A DNA stretch of 64,000 nt from Bugula neritina. Taxonomy: Eukaryota; Bryozoa; Gymnolaemata; Cheilostomatida; Bugulidae. Of the stretch, positions 1 to 19,349 are shown piece after piece (positions within the stretch are counted from its first letter, which is position 1; each line of letters begins with the position of its first letter). The DNA lies in NCBI GenBank assembly GCA_964035545.1, contig OZ037767.1, positions 25,343,628-25,407,627 of the forward strand, written 5' to 3'. The notes below the pieces were generated by a model. The model was given only the letters and a program-made list of their open reading frames with translations. It searched no databases and had not been told where the DNA came from. The position numbers and the translations under genes are program-made.

Positions 1-1621
1 ACTTGTCGCTCTGCATTTTCAACGCAAGTGCGAATCGTCTCTGTCGTCGTCACCTAATTGGCTGGTAGTTATTCTGCGAGCCCAATTTCTTTATTTAGTG
101 CTACATTCCAGTAAATTGCGTTTAATTGAAAGCGAGTTCGATTTAAAAATGAAAGCTTTATTTATCACGCATCACTGACGCTACAGTGGACACCTTTGCT
201 ACTTGCGATTTTAATTTTCGCATGCCCTAGGCTAAGTCAAATACTAACACTAGCTATAATCATATTCATATATTTAGATATATACCAGCAGAGTCCCCAT
301 GGTGAGTTTTCGGAAAGAATGAATGATTTATTATTGATTTAATAAATACGCCCAAAGCTTAAAAGTAGAAGTGATAATAAAACTTTGCATTTACCCAGTT
401 TGGGTCACTGAGTTTTATATGAAATTCCAGCTATGTGATTCTTTAGGTAAGTATAAATGCTAGTTTGTGAGCAAACCCATTTCAGTTGTTTTACACAAAT
501 TATTTTCTGTAGCAAATGAGAAATACTAAAAACATTGCTGATTATCCGAAAATGTGTATACTTGGTGTAAAGTGCTTTTTTTATTTAGCGGTGTGTTTAT
601 TCACAAGAAGGCAAGAACAAGCATTCTGCTCTTTTAACTATGTCAGAATCATTCTTTTTATACTAATTTACACAGAATCTACATAAAATTTTGTAAAATA
701 TTTTTTATAAACTTATGTAAAACAGACCGTAGAAAAAAGAAACCAGGTAGCTGGTCATTTAAATAAGTATTATGTATTTTCATATTATCACTGTATGCAA
801 TATTGCTACATGACATAATTCTAGTGTTCTATTTCCAAATATCATCATTACATAAATATTAAAAAACTGCAACTAAATTCTATTCTTTATTTCACTTAAA
901 TTATCATTTCATAAAAAATATTGTACCAGTTGTAAACTTCATGATCTTGCATTGTGAAGCTAAAGGGGCTAACAACAAATTACACTTCATAAAATTTCAG
1001 AGTATCTAACTTTTGTTCCTTGTATGGTCATTAGTAGACCAAGCAAAAACTCTTAATTAGCACTAGCAGTAATAGCCGCAAATAATCATGATGAATAATT
1101 TGATTATAATCATAGATATAATAATTAAATATTATTGAACTTGATATTCAATCTTAAATCATTATCATGATAATTATGAAGATTGGCCATGGTAACGATT
1201 CAATTTCATTATCAAATCATTGCATTCACTTTGCCTGTTACTTTGACTATGTCTTGAAGTTAAGGTTGTTCTAGTTAAGTTTAATAAAGTTCAACAACTT
1301 AAACGTAAACTCAGTTGGTCCGTTTTAATCAGGCCTAATTCTATTTTAAATATAAGACGTGAGTGATACTGACACTTCTACTGTGACTGACTTACAAATA
1401 TAGTGACATTGACTGTAAGTTTGACGATGTTTGTTAGAGTTGGTCAGTTAGTGTTACCAGGTAGAAGTAGTAACACGTTGGATTTGGCCGCTGGCGTTTA
1501 ACAGTAACTTAGAGTTAGAGCTATTTTAATTCACTGATACTAATTATTATTGTTAGACTAAGTCATAGTGATAATGGTAGCCGCCTACCCTAACCCTAGG
1601 GCTAGTGCTACGCCTACTAAC
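1..1621. other. Intergenic or intronic AT-rich DNA
   Basis: I find no coding exon with convincing codon structure on either strand. The first ~300 bases are less AT-rich and contain an ATG followed at once by a donor-like GTGAGT (position ~300, plus strand). No downstream exon could be attached to it. If the candidate exon at 1622-1696 is real, this stretch would be its first intron. Confidence 0.4.
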
Positions 1622-1696
1622 CGAAGTGACAATGCCATCTTCATCCTCTTCTTCTTGTCCATTTAAAGAACGTCTTAGTTTATCTGTGAGACCCAT
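1622..1696 (-). CDS. Candidate first coding exon of a gene leaving the window to the left
   Basis: On the minus strand an ATG at 1696 opens 25 codons rich in charged residues (begins MGLTDKLRRSLNG, then an EEEDED run) and ends exactly at a donor-like GTTAGT. The acidic and basic composition looks coding and unlike the surrounding AT-rich sequence. I could not find a second exon between 1 and 1621, so the rest would have to lie outside the window. This is a weak call that rests only on composition and the donor position. I do not recognise the peptide. Confidence 0.22.
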
Positions 1697-2900
1697 TGTG
1701 ATAGTTAACTGATAGTTATATAGAAATCATCTATATGTAGTGCTAATGAATCGTAATACGTCTAACTTTATGACTATCCCTGTGGAAGTGTGGTAATGAT
1801 GACTAACTCGAACGTTCAACTGCTGACACTCAACTATAACATTACGGAAATGAAGCAAAACTTGATGAGCTTGAACCAGTAACGCCGAACCGTCCAATCG
1901 CACGTAGACACTCTTATTTATATAAAATTGTATTCAGTCGAAAAAAACTCTACTATCGCATGTTACAAAACCGTACTGCGGAGTTGTGCTTAATGTGGCA
2001 CATTATTTTACCATACAATTACCAAGAGCAGACTGCTACACAAATCTCAAACCTGTTAGACAAAGATTTTTTCTAGAAAATAAATACATAAGCATTACCA
2101 AACACTTGAAGCTTGTTTTCAAAGTTGGCCATGAAGATTTTTTTACACAATTCACTACAATACTAATAGGGTTTTACAGAGTCTAAATTTTACAGTGAAT
2201 AAGACATACTGATTCAGACCAGTAAGTATATCAAGTTCTCTAGTGATAAATAATATGATAGGCACTAGAAATCTATAAGATATGCATTAAATCAATAACA
2301 GTAATCACAATACTAGACCCAGTGATAGCAAATGCCTATACTTCCTAGGTCTTTTATATTTGACAATATAGTTACAGTTAGCTATTAGCAAAATCCTTGT
2401 CTACTACATGTCAGTGAACACTTGGGAAAACTTAGCAAGTATACATTTTAATATTTCAAGCTACAATATATTAGCATAATTTAAGCAATATATTTAATTT
2501 GTTTAGATAAATTATTGTTATAATATATGTGTTCAGTTAATATAGACAAAACTGGGAAAATGGTTTGGCACACATTAAAAATATTATTGTAGAAGCAAAA
2601 ACATATTTCCTATTTTTAAGATATACGTGAAATTTTATTTTGAAAATATTAATGGTCTTTTCAATTATGCAGCATTGCACTTGCTAAATATATAAAAACT
2701 AGTCTATAAGGGTGAATAATTTTAACGGCTACCCATAATATGTCCAATCACACGATTATAACCTTGCTTCAATCTTATAAAAAAAAGAATGCGCATGCGA
2801 GTGATGACTCAATTATTTCACAGTTTGCTGAGTTTAAGGCATAAATTTATTTAAAAACAAAAACTTCAACTTTAAAATCTTTCATCTTATTCTTCCAAAA
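1697..2900. other. Intergenic AT-rich DNA
   Basis: There are no supported exons. The short open frame at 1986-2186 (plus) lacks splice context and compositional support. The right end holds the 3' flank of the minus-strand gene ending at 2942. Confidence 0.4.
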
Positions 2901-2906
2901 AATATA

Positions 2907-2912
2907 TTTATT
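2907..2912 (-). terminator. Poly(A) signal AATAAA of the 513-residue protein gene
   Basis: The plus strand reads TTTATT here, which is AATAAA on the minus strand. It lies about 30 nt beyond the stop codon at 2942 and suggests a very short 3' UTR. The transcript was not observed. Confidence 0.5.
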
Positions 2913-2941
2913 AAATCCCAATTGCAATAGGAAATAACCAC

Positions 2942-10199
<7,258 letters not shown>

Positions 10200-11734
10200 T
10201 TACATAAAGTTTATAAAACAATCATATGAAATATTTATTTGTAGAGGAACTCTGTAAACACCAGTTACAGCTAGTTTCAACTCTGGTCTAGCCAGCCTGC
10301 CAGTCTAACAGAAAATTTGTTACATGTATTTGAAGTATAATAAAATACCGGTGTACAATATTTAGCATTTATCACTACTTGATGTTTGCGAAAAAATGTA
10401 TAACAATTAGTGTGATTCATTGTTTAACAATTTCTGCAACAATCTAGTATTAAATGTTTAGTTTCACAATAATATAGCTTAATTATATTAAAAGCATTGT
10501 TAACTATAATACACACAAATACAATTGTTTTATTTAAAATAAAAATTTCAACTTAGTATTACTTTTTAATACTTTATTTGTTCTTGTTGCAGCTAATTGG
10601 TTTAATTAACCATAGCTTCAATGCTTTGGGAAACAAAGGCTATTTTTTAAAAACAACTAATGGTTTTTTTAGAAAAAATGTTTAACTGAGCCGTAAGATT
10701 AAAGTCGAAGTTTATTACTTTGACCTTTTAAGCATTTGGGAATTAAAAGATTTTTGCAGACCGTGTATATAAAGACATCGCATAACCATGACATGAAGTT
10801 GAATTATATAATTTTCTATAAATAGTTTGCAGCATGATATTTGATGTTTTACTACCTACCCACCCAAAGCTTTTAAACTCTGACCCTGCACGATCTTTCT
10901 TATGTAATTATTTAAAATTTAAATTTAATGCATAGCAGTAAAAAGTAAAATTTATAATTTAAGAATATTTAAACTTGTTACAAGTTTTCCTGTGCAAATC
11001 CTGTCTTAATTAATAATAATAATGCTTGCATACAATCCGTTTAGTTTTAATGAAGCTAAAATTTAATTGTAGTCTCAAAGTTTTCAAATTACATTTTAGG
11101 CTCAAATTACAGCTCATATCTTTTATTAAAAATAAGAAAATATGGCTGTTGAAGCTTGGACTACAGTCTAACTGCAGCATTTAGCTACAGAGTGTTTGTT
11201 AGGACACCCGGACAAATCTAAACACTTGAAACTCAAGCTACTAAAAAGCTATTAGTTGACAAATGTGCAGCAACATGTCATTCATAATATCTTATATAAC
11301 TTTTTAATCGAAAATTTGAAGACCAACACTTGCAGCGTTAAGGACTAGTATAGTTGTTTGGAACATGACATGGTATGTGTATATACATACATCACACTTA
11401 TGTTTCAATTCTATTTACTTGAGTATACTTATCTTTTTCTGACATTTACAGGTAAATGTCTTCTTGGCCTTTATTACATATGTGCGTGGGTTTGAAAAAA
11501 TTAGTTCGGCTGATAACGAAGGATATTAGATTTTAGCATGTTGACATGGTGTCATCAACAGCTTCAATACCTTATGTCTGTGTCACAATAAAGGCACATA
11601 TCGTATTTGGAGGCTGGGTACACTATACATACCCCACAGTTAGCTCTATAATCTACAAATAGCTTGCCATTCTAAAGGGTTCGCAACTATACATATTTAT
11701 TGATTTGTATTGATTTTTTGTAATAACTTTCACC
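10200..11734. other. Divergent intergenic spacer
   Basis: This lies between two divergently transcribed genes (start codon at 10199 on minus, TATA box at 11735 on plus). The sequence is AT-rich with no supported exon. It presumably carries both promoters. No promoter element is evident for the minus-strand gene. Confidence 0.45.
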
Positions 11735-11742
11735 TATAAAAG
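11735..11742 (+). promoter_or_regulatory. TATA box of the secreted-peptide gene
   Basis: A perfect TATAAAAG stands 59 nt before the ATG at 11794. At the usual ~30-nt spacing the start site would fall near 11765-11770, leaving a 5' UTR of about 25-30 nt. A strong TATA box is common in genes for abundant secreted peptides; here it supports the chosen start. Confidence 0.65.
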
Positions 11743-11793
11743 CTGCGCCTAACTAAATGATGTCAAAATTGGAATTGAATTGAACCAGAAAAC

Positions 11794-12758
11794 ATGGACT
11801 TGACACCTATTTCATGCTGTGCTGGGATTTTGACTTTGGCATTGTTTGCTTCTTTAGCAAGTTCTGCCATAATTCCGAATAGAGACAGTGAGATATTCAA
11901 CAGCCAGACAACGCTAAACAGAGAGACAGAACCTTGCCAGGACATCTGCTCCCAAGGAGAGGAAGTTATAAGAACATGTGTTCAATGTTTGGGTATGTAA
12001 CCAAATACGCTAGGGCTGGTGCTTCGGCCTTATGGGTATCTCTTTTTATACTTTTTTTCTCAAAGTTGTAGATACAATCAAAGTGTAGGCTGGCATCATA
12101 TTATTAAACACTTCTTCACAGTAAGCAGTTTTTGTTAAGGAAATACTTGTTTGCTTCTGTTAACTTAGTGATTTAATTGAAAAGCTTTATTGCTCAGTTT
12201 ACACGTTTTTCTAGTTTCTAAAAAGAAAAGGCGAAAAGCAAAATATCATGAAAATATTGTTTAATGATGATGTAATAATAGTTATATATAATATAGTAAA
12301 AGATAATATTGTGTTTTAAGAGTTTGGCTATAACAGACAATTAGGTTTATCAACACAATGTGTATATTTATAACACGAATCATAACCTGACTAAAACTTG
12401 GCATCAAAATTACTTTATTCTATCCTACCCTATTTTATGCTACTCTACACTACTCTACTCTACTCTACTCTACTCTACTCTACTCTACTCTACTCTACTC
12501 TACTCTACTCTACTCTACTCTACTCTACTCTACTCTACTCTACCCTACCCTACCCTACCCTACCCTACCCTACCCTACTCTACCCTACCCTACCTTACCC
12601 TACTATGCTCTACTCTAAACATATTATATCATATTATTTCACTTTTAGTAGAGAATATGAAGCGGTCAGACTATGGAAGCTATGAAAATATGTGGAAGCA
12701 ACTCACAGGCAAACCTTCAAGGAGGAAATCCTCTGACAGATACATCCACTTTGGATAA
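11794..12758 (+). CDS. Candidate neuropeptide precursor, 102 residues
   Basis: Two exons, 11794-11992 and 12649-12758, join in phase 1 to give 309 nt. The N-terminus has a signal peptide (MDLTPIS, a hydrophobic core ILTLALFASLASSA) with probable cleavage near residue 25. A four-cysteine segment follows (CQDIC at 48-52, CVQC at 62-65). Next come a KR dibasic site (71-72), a spacer peptide beginning SDYGSYENMWKQL, an RRK basic site (91-93) and the C-terminal SSDRYIHFG with Gly as the last residue. In neuropeptide precursors, dibasic sites are cut by prohormone convertases and a terminal Gly becomes an amide, so SSDRYIHF-amide is a predicted mature product. The TATA box, short 5' UTR and poly(A) signal 68 nt after the stop fit a small, highly expressed secreted gene. 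I cannot place it in a named family; a Cys-knot-like secreted peptide is the alternative. Confidence 0.7.
12440..12613. repeat. (CTCTA)n/(CCCTA)n pentanucleotide microsatellite
   Basis: About 170 bp of TACTC/TACCC pentamers in the single intron of the secreted-peptide gene, ending ~35 nt before the exon-2 acceptor. The first part is pure CTCTA and the latter part has shifted to CCCTA, which suggests two expansion phases. Open frames through it (LLYST repeats) are not genes. Confidence 0.95.
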
Positions 12759-12825
12759 AACTTTACTGAATAGCAAATAAGATGATACATATATGTGATA
12801 GCTAGTTTAGTGCCTGCTAACGAAC

Positions 12826-12831
12826 AATAAA
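12826..12831 (+). terminator. Poly(A) signal AATAAA of the secreted-peptide gene
   Basis: AATAAA lies 68 nt after the stop codon at 12758, in a context with no other nearby copy. Confidence 0.65.
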
Positions 12832-13215
12832 GGCTTAGATTACCTTTAATAATTAGTTTTGTTCATAGAGTTTTAGTTCATTATATTATTTTGTTTTGTT
12901 TTTTTACTGGCAGTTTTTTGATTTATTAAAACTGAAGTTAAAAGACAATTCGTAAAAGTTAGCTGTCTGGTTAATAATTATAATAAACATTATAACTCAA
13001 GCCAAAATACTTTCTGATTATATTTAAATGCTTACTCTTTGAATTGTATTAAGTTCTTAGCTATTAATATTATTAATGTTTAGCAAATAACTATAGTCTA
13101 GTTACCATAATAATCATACTTGGTAAGATTTCTCATCATACGACAAGGGATGTATTTATTAATGAAGCATTTACATTTTTATCAACTATGCAAGCCAAAA
13201 TAGCTTGAAAAAGTT

Positions 13216-13282
13216 TGCCCTGGGAATCGAACCCGAGACCTCCGGCTAGCAAGCAAGTGTGCTAACTATTACACCACGGGCA
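13216..13282 (-). mobile_element. tRNA-like SINE head (degenerate)
   Basis: On the minus strand the sequence has tRNA layout. It begins TGCCCGTGG, has an A-box-like GTGTAATAGTTAGCAC, a B-box GGTTCGATTCC and ends with GGGCA pairing to the first bases. The anticodon arm is one base short and does not pair well, and the T stem has mismatches, so it is unlikely to be a working tRNA gene. Intact A and B boxes with decayed stems are typical of tRNA-derived SINEs. Confidence 0.6.
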
Positions 13283-14536
13283 CTGCTGAGTTAATTCAAC
13301 ACTACAAACTACATGTACGAGTAAGTATTTTTATATGAAAGAATTTTAATAATAATACAAAATAATATAATGCATTTTTGTAGGTTTTTATAAGCTAAAA
13401 ATATTTTATTATAATTAAATCTTACCTAATAATTCTCAAATATAGATTGCAAAAACAAGGTTAAATTAATTTTACTCTTGATCTATCAACTCAATTTTAC
13501 AAGTTCTGAATAAAACGTTTGTGCTGCAATATCTTCACAGTTTCGGCTTTGAAAAAAATATGTTTCACTCAAGTGAAAGGAGATGAAAACAAAATTTTAA
13601 TTCTTTAGCATTATGATCTAATGGACATTTTATTTTAAAAAAATTCATGGTACAATTAAAGTGTAAAACTTAGACAGATAATATCAATCCTTTATAACCT
13701 AATGACTAACATGTTAGATAACTGAATTGTTTGGAATAGCAAATAGCTGAAAACTGAGAAGTGAGAAGTGAGTGAAAGATATTGTAATACTATGTGGGGG
13801 GCCAGTGCCCCGTTTTTTATGAAATCCAAATTCTAGACACATATTTGAAAACTTGTGGAGCTATAAATTGAGAGCATCTTTCGAACTAGGACCAAGTTGA
13901 AGGTGACTCAGTACAGTCTTTGTATACACATCGTTGTCAAAACTCTAAACATCCAACTCGACAAACTCAAGACCCCCCAGCCACTGCACTCAGTGAACAC
14001 CAACTTGGTGCTGCTTTAAGGAATTCTCAGAAATTAAGCCTGAGAACAAAATCATGAAGCTTCAAACAATAAGCTATTCAACGATTCAGTGAATTATAAA
14101 ATGGAAGACTCATTGTAATTACTTAATCAAAGTAATTAATATAAAATTATCATTCACAAGCCTAATTTTCGTTATATAACTTTATAGATATCTGCCAAAC
14201 TGTTATCTATAAATCTTATTAATTTTAAAAGCAAGATAATGAAACTGCATCATGCAATGCTTTGTGCAATAAATCATGCAATGATAACTTACTAAAATTA
14301 AATATACTATTATTTCACAATCTGCACTTGCATATATTATATGTAGGGAAACTGTAAATAAGATCTCATTGCCAATCTTCAGCATATACATTAGGTCTAC
14401 TATATATTGCTGAAAATGTATTCATGAAAAGGGAATAACTTGCTTTAAAATATGCTTTGACACACACTGTTTTTGCTTGCAACAGGGACATGCAATCAGT
14501 TTAAGATGATTGCATGGTATTGAGATTTCCAAGTAT

Positions 14537-14600
14537 AGACTCTATAGCACAATGGCTAGTATGCTGGCTGGCAAATTTGATTTTTTTGGGGGGGGGGGGG
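14537..14600 (+). mobile_element. Possible truncated SINE head next to a G13 run
   Basis: TAGCACAATGGCTAG resembles the tRNA A-box and D-arm, followed by TATGCTGGCTGGCAAATTTGA. It breaks off at T7G13. No B-box is visible. Only half a tRNA is present, so this is a weak call. Confidence 0.25.
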
Positions 14601-15040
14601 CAATTGTTTTTACCATAGCAAGTAATTTTTAATCATATTTTACTTTCCATACCATAGTGTCTAATTACTAAGCAATCTGATGGTATGCAAGCATCTGATA
14701 GATAATGAATTAAAATTTGTGAAGTATTGGTGATAATAGGACGTTAGTCAATTTTCTATTTAGAGTTGGATTGTTGTAATATTGCCTTGAAGAGACTCTC
14801 ACTCTCCCTCATTCTCTCCTAATGTTTCTCTCGAATGATTTCCGAGTTATAACAGCAAAATGTCAACAATTAGACTTGTTCCATTACAAGATGGCATCCA
14901 CTGTGCATTATCAAAGTAAACATAATATACAATCTGTAGGTCATTAAGTTTCCATTTCCCGTTGCATTACAGAAGTAATCAATATGGAACATATTATAAG
15001 CTTCCTGTGTGTAAGTAAAATAAAGAAGTAATTCAATAAT

Positions 15041-15099
15041 GTTTACAATACTGTGAAGAAGTTTACAATACTGTGAAGAAGTTTACAATACTGTGAAGA
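15041..15099. repeat. 20-bp tandem repeat, three copies
   Basis: GTTTACAATACTGTGAAGAA occurs three times head to tail; the last copy ends in GAC. It sits in the intergenic region upstream of the poly(A) site of the next gene. Confidence 0.9.
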
Positions 15100-15850
15100 C
15101 TTTCACAACAATTCCAAGTCATTTATATTATAGCCTGTACGTAATAGTTAGTCTGACTTGCAAAATTTACAAAATGGGTCAAACATGAGATAGCAGTTCA
15201 AATATACAATATAAAAAAATTAACCAATAATATCTCTGAGTTGGATATTCACTAAACGAGAGGATAACTCTATACCAGTCTCTCAATATATATATACTAG
15301 TAGTATTACTAAAACACAAATACATATTATGTTTAAATATTGCTTTATATTAAGGGGAGTAATATAGGATTGTGTATCTACAGATAAAACTTGGTACTAG
15401 TAAAGTTAGAAGTTGTGTTCTCTTACAGCTTGTGTGCTGCTATGACTTATTATATAGTGTGTTTACAAAAGAAGCATGGTCTAGTAGCTGTAAACTGCTG
15501 GATTATTAACATCCAATACTTATATGACTACTGAAGCTTGTTTTGGCAATAATTTTCTAGTTACATCTGGCATACATCTTGCTGATATCAAAAACACATT
15601 TCTTAAGTAGTAATATAAAAATGGAATAAGTATGTGGGCTGAGACAAACTAATATATCATCTATATAATTAGATAATCTATAATACTGTTGATAACTGTT
15701 TTCTATAGCCCTAAAATATAGTAATGCTTTTATAAATTCTACATCTCAGTCAATGCATGCAGAGTTAAATGAGGCATTGTACTTTAGTTATTGTGTCAAT
15801 CAATTGGTAATTGCACAACTATAAAGAAATAAGCAAGTTTGTAACACTTC

Positions 15851-15856
15851 TTTATT
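15851..15856 (-). terminator. Poly(A) signal AATAAA of the membrane-protein gene at 16.0-19.3 kb
   Basis: TTTATT on the plus strand, 145 nt beyond the stop codon at 16001 of the minus-strand gene. Confidence 0.45.
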
Positions 15857-16000
15857 CAATTTTTATTTTTATATTACATATTTTTAAATTTTTGTCTTAG
15901 TTGCATAATTAAATGTTATATAAAGTTTAGAAGTGACAGTCCATCATTCCTATGAGTCATCACTAGAAGTACTTCAAACTATAAACTGGAATCTCCACAT

Positions 16001-19000
16001 TTACAAGAGCGTTTCATTACCAACCATCATAGGCCAGCCATCATCTTCATTAGCATTCTGATGCGCAGCTTGTGCTCTTGCGAATCGACGCCGTTCTAGC
16101 AAGTCTACTGTTTCATTGAGTAGCTGTGCTTGGCCATTGCGCAGGCCCCAAAGCACAGTATTATGATCTAGAAAATAGTATCAAGTGTATAGAAATTCTT
16201 TGCATTACTGCCATAATTATGCATGCAACTACTGCAGTTGTTTCATTATGCCAGTATTTATATGTAGGTTATATTATTAACATTAAATTAAAACAATAAC
16301 TAGTAATTCTGACTGCCGTATGGTTAAAACTGGGTTCAGATATTTAACATTTATATTAAATTGAATGTCAAATTTGTAACAAAAATGTCGATTTATCTTT
16401 TAACTATTTGGAATTAAAATTATGTTAATTATTTTATTATATTCTGCTATAAAATGAATTTAAAAGCATAATATCCTCTCTTATATTGTATTATAGATAT
16501 AAAAATTCGATAAAAGGACACAATCAGTTTAGAGCACAATATACAAATTATTCTTCACTCACCCTCTTCGTCATCTTCAAAGATATTGTTTGATGCTCCA
16601 GTGTGAACAGCCATACTCTCTTCACTGAGTCTTGTGTTGGTATTCTGAAATGCAGGCAGAAGAAAGAAGCCAAGTCCATTATGGTTGTGAATGTTTCTTC
16701 TCGCATTATTCCATTGTCTAATAAACGGCAGCTGTAGAATCCACGGGCGATGCTGACTATTGATATTGCTTGACATCCGCTGCCACACCATTCTACCGCT
16801 CTTAGTGAACGTGGTGACATAACCGTTTGGAGGAGACTTGGAGTTAGTTGCTGGCATCATTCTATAGTAACGACTTGAGACGATTGATGTGATTGGTCGT
16901 TTTCGTCCTGGACTCAAATCTCTAGAGGGGGAGGTAATTAAGTGCTCTGCTGGTGTGAAGTTTTCCTGGCTTAAATTTTTTCTTACAGGTCTTATTACCT
17001 TGCTCATTATACCACGTCTCCTGGTGGAAATATTGTCGTCAGATGGCGTTCTTTCAAAAGAATCATTGCTCTGTTGCCGATGAATAGGCTGCCCATCGTT
17101 TGTATATATGCGTCTATGACGACGATTCTGTAACAACACAGAAATTTCTGTTTGAATATTATTGTAATTTATTTAATTTACTGTTTAATAAACTCATGAC
17201 ATAATATTTATTCGAGACAAACACAGTAACAGCGCAACCTTTCAAAGAATTTCTGTGTTGTTACAGACTCTAGAGTCTATAGCTACAGCTTAATGCACTC
17301 ATTTTAATGCTTTACATGCAAAATGACAATATAGGGACCTTTTATATTTTGTCTACAGTTTTTTAAATGTGTTTTATAATAAAATTTAATTTACAATAGC
17401 CTATAATTTCTTTAGCACTAATTTTGATAAATGCTGAAATGTTAGCTTAGGTTGAGGGTATGTGTCAATGCTACTGGGATTGTATTACAGTTCAAACTCA
17501 TACAAATGCTACTAAGATACATGTGTTGATAATATGTGGAGTATACTTAGACAATTTTAGCTTAAAAAGTAGCAATTCAAGGTTGCATTTCATCGGTACA
17601 CTTTCTAAATGCCAGCACCCAATAATATGCATGAAGTGCTATAAACTTTAGCACTACAATAACACAGAACCTCAATTAGCTGCATTGCTATTGTTTCATG
17701 ACGAAAAATCAATAAATAGTACACCTAAGTAACTCATTAGAGAGAAGATGACTCTATATTACTTTATGCTGAAGGTTTAACAGTAGTACTATTACTAACA
17801 CCTTATACATATTATATTCTTATGTTATAATTATAGGCATATATATGCATATTATATTATATGCATATATATGTCTATTTATGTGATTTTCGTTTATCCA
17901 CAATTTGTTATGCATCAAAGTAAAATGAGAGAATCTTAGCAAAAGGTAGTGAAATCATTAAACCCTACTTTTGAAAGTCAAGTCCAATAATCAGCTTTGT
18001 AGACAAAAAAATTGGAAATCATAAAATATTATGCTACATTATATGTACCTATAGTTTAATATATTTTCTTACAAGGGGTTAAAAGTTCTTTTTATACATC
18101 TGGATAAAAATTGTAGTACTTCTACTACAATGTGCTTCTACTAGAACCTTTTTGTTCAAATTATTACTCTATTTTCGAAGTTTTAATGGCTCTAATTACT
18201 GTAATAATGATGGAAAACTAAGTGTGATTACATTTGTTTGAGTTTTCTACTCTTGATTATAATTTAGCACTTTACATTAGTCTAATAATAACAGACTTCA
18301 TTATCAAATAGCATCTTCTTATAGATTATTAATAATCGGCTATGATTAACATTTCCATCAATATTATACACTATATACACAGTTAAATACAACTTTGTTA
18401 GATTCTGAGTAAACCAATCTAATTCATTTATATAGTGACTTATTTATTCTACTGGCAATAAATTAAAGCACCAAACTTCCAATAATATTTTATTATAAAT
18501 AATATGCTAGTTTCAAATGGGGTTTGCTTTAAAAAAATTAACTAAAACATTAAGAATTTAAATGCACAGTTTCTTGTCAAATTCATGGCTTATGCTAGTT
18601 TAACGTTGTGCGAGAGAAAAAAGTTTTAAATATTGAATATTAAAACCTATCCAGGGTCAAATTATAGAAATATTAAAACCGAAACTAAAAGAAACTGTTA
18701 GAGTTCGAAACTTGTTTAAGGATTTGGGCAAGTGTACTAAGGATGGCCACTTAATTCTTGTGTTATAGTGTAACAAGTGAACTCAGAATTAAAGTATCTC
18801 TGTGTACTATAAACATAATCATTGGTATTCTTATAAAAAAAAGATCATTGACCATAATAAGATAATAAATAAACACCAGCATAAGTGACAGAGGTACTGG
18901 CAACTTTTTAAGCACTATAGAGTTGTCTTCCCCAAACTTTTCTGGTGATAACTCATATCAAGTTACGGTTCAGTGCCTGAGTGCACAGCGAGTCAGTAAA

Positions 19001-19349
19001 GAGACTAATATGCTTTTATAAAACCACAACATTTAATTGAAACTTACATAATAAAACATAGCAACCTCTTAATTGCTTTGCTGAAACTGTGTTTTCTCCA
19101 AATCGCTCAAAGGATATTATCACCATCGCAATTAGGCTCAGTACTATATCGAATAGTTTATACTCTAAAAATAAATATAATTGAACTTACCTGATGTCTC
19201 ATTCTAGCCCTAGATCCAAAGGGTGGTCTATCTTTGATGAATCTATGCCAAACAATATAGGTGCCACAGGCTACCACTGTTATCAAGGCTGCCACTTTCA
19301 CCACATGATTTTGTACATTAATACTGCCGTTGTATTGGTTTAGCATCAT
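16001..19349 (-). CDS. Unrecognised single-pass membrane protein, 296 residues
   Basis: Three coding exons (19191-19349, 16563-17127, 16001-16167) join with consistent phase to 891 nt. The chosen ATG (19349) lies just after an acceptor-like TTTTTCCGTAG. A perfect donor CAG|GTAAGT at 19728/19727 upstream would provide a non-coding first exon. The protein has a short hydrophilic N-terminus and one hydrophobic segment (VVKVAALITVVACGTYIVW, residues 16-34). A basic stop-transfer region (RFIKDRPPFGSRAR) follows, then a long Arg/Ser/Asn-rich part. The C-terminus is acidic (IFEDDEED) and ends with a predicted helix (LNETVDLLERRRFARAQAAH). An N-terminal anchor with a large soluble C-part facing the cytosol is my topology guess, as in outer-mitochondrial or ER signal-anchored proteins. 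I considered mitoguardin, which has an N-terminal anchor, but this protein is about half as long and I cannot match it. No function is assigned. Confidence 0.7.

Larger units (their letters stand above)
12832..15850. other. Intergenic region with SINE fragments and short repeats
   Basis: No coding exon is supported on either strand. The region holds a tRNA-like SINE head (13216-13282, minus) and a second possible SINE head ending at a run of G (14537-14600). It also has three copies of a 20-bp repeat at 15041-15099. A GGGGGGCCAGTG / CCCCCCAGCCACTG pair at ~13796 and ~13974 may be the ends of an old element. Confidence 0.45.

Noticed and set aside
296-306. First coding exon with ATG followed at once by GTGAGT on the plus strand
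   Set aside because: No plus-strand exon could be attached anywhere in the following 11 kb.
12360-12758. A 132-codon frame through the TCTAC repeat ending in the peptide-gene exon
   Set aside because: Only the last 36 codons are a real exon; the first part is repeat. A clean acceptor at 12648 joins the last part to the signal-peptide exon.
13216-13282. A functional tRNA gene
   Set aside because: The anticodon stem does not pair, its loop is one base short, and the T and acceptor stems are mismatched.
13795-14010. A transposon bounded by GGGGGGCCAGTG and CCCCCCAGCCACTG
   Set aside because: The inverted similarity is only a few bases beyond the G/C run and no target-site duplication is visible.
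16001-19349. Mitoguardin (FAM73) identity for the membrane protein
   Set aside because: Only the N-terminal anchor layout is shared; length and sequence do not support it.
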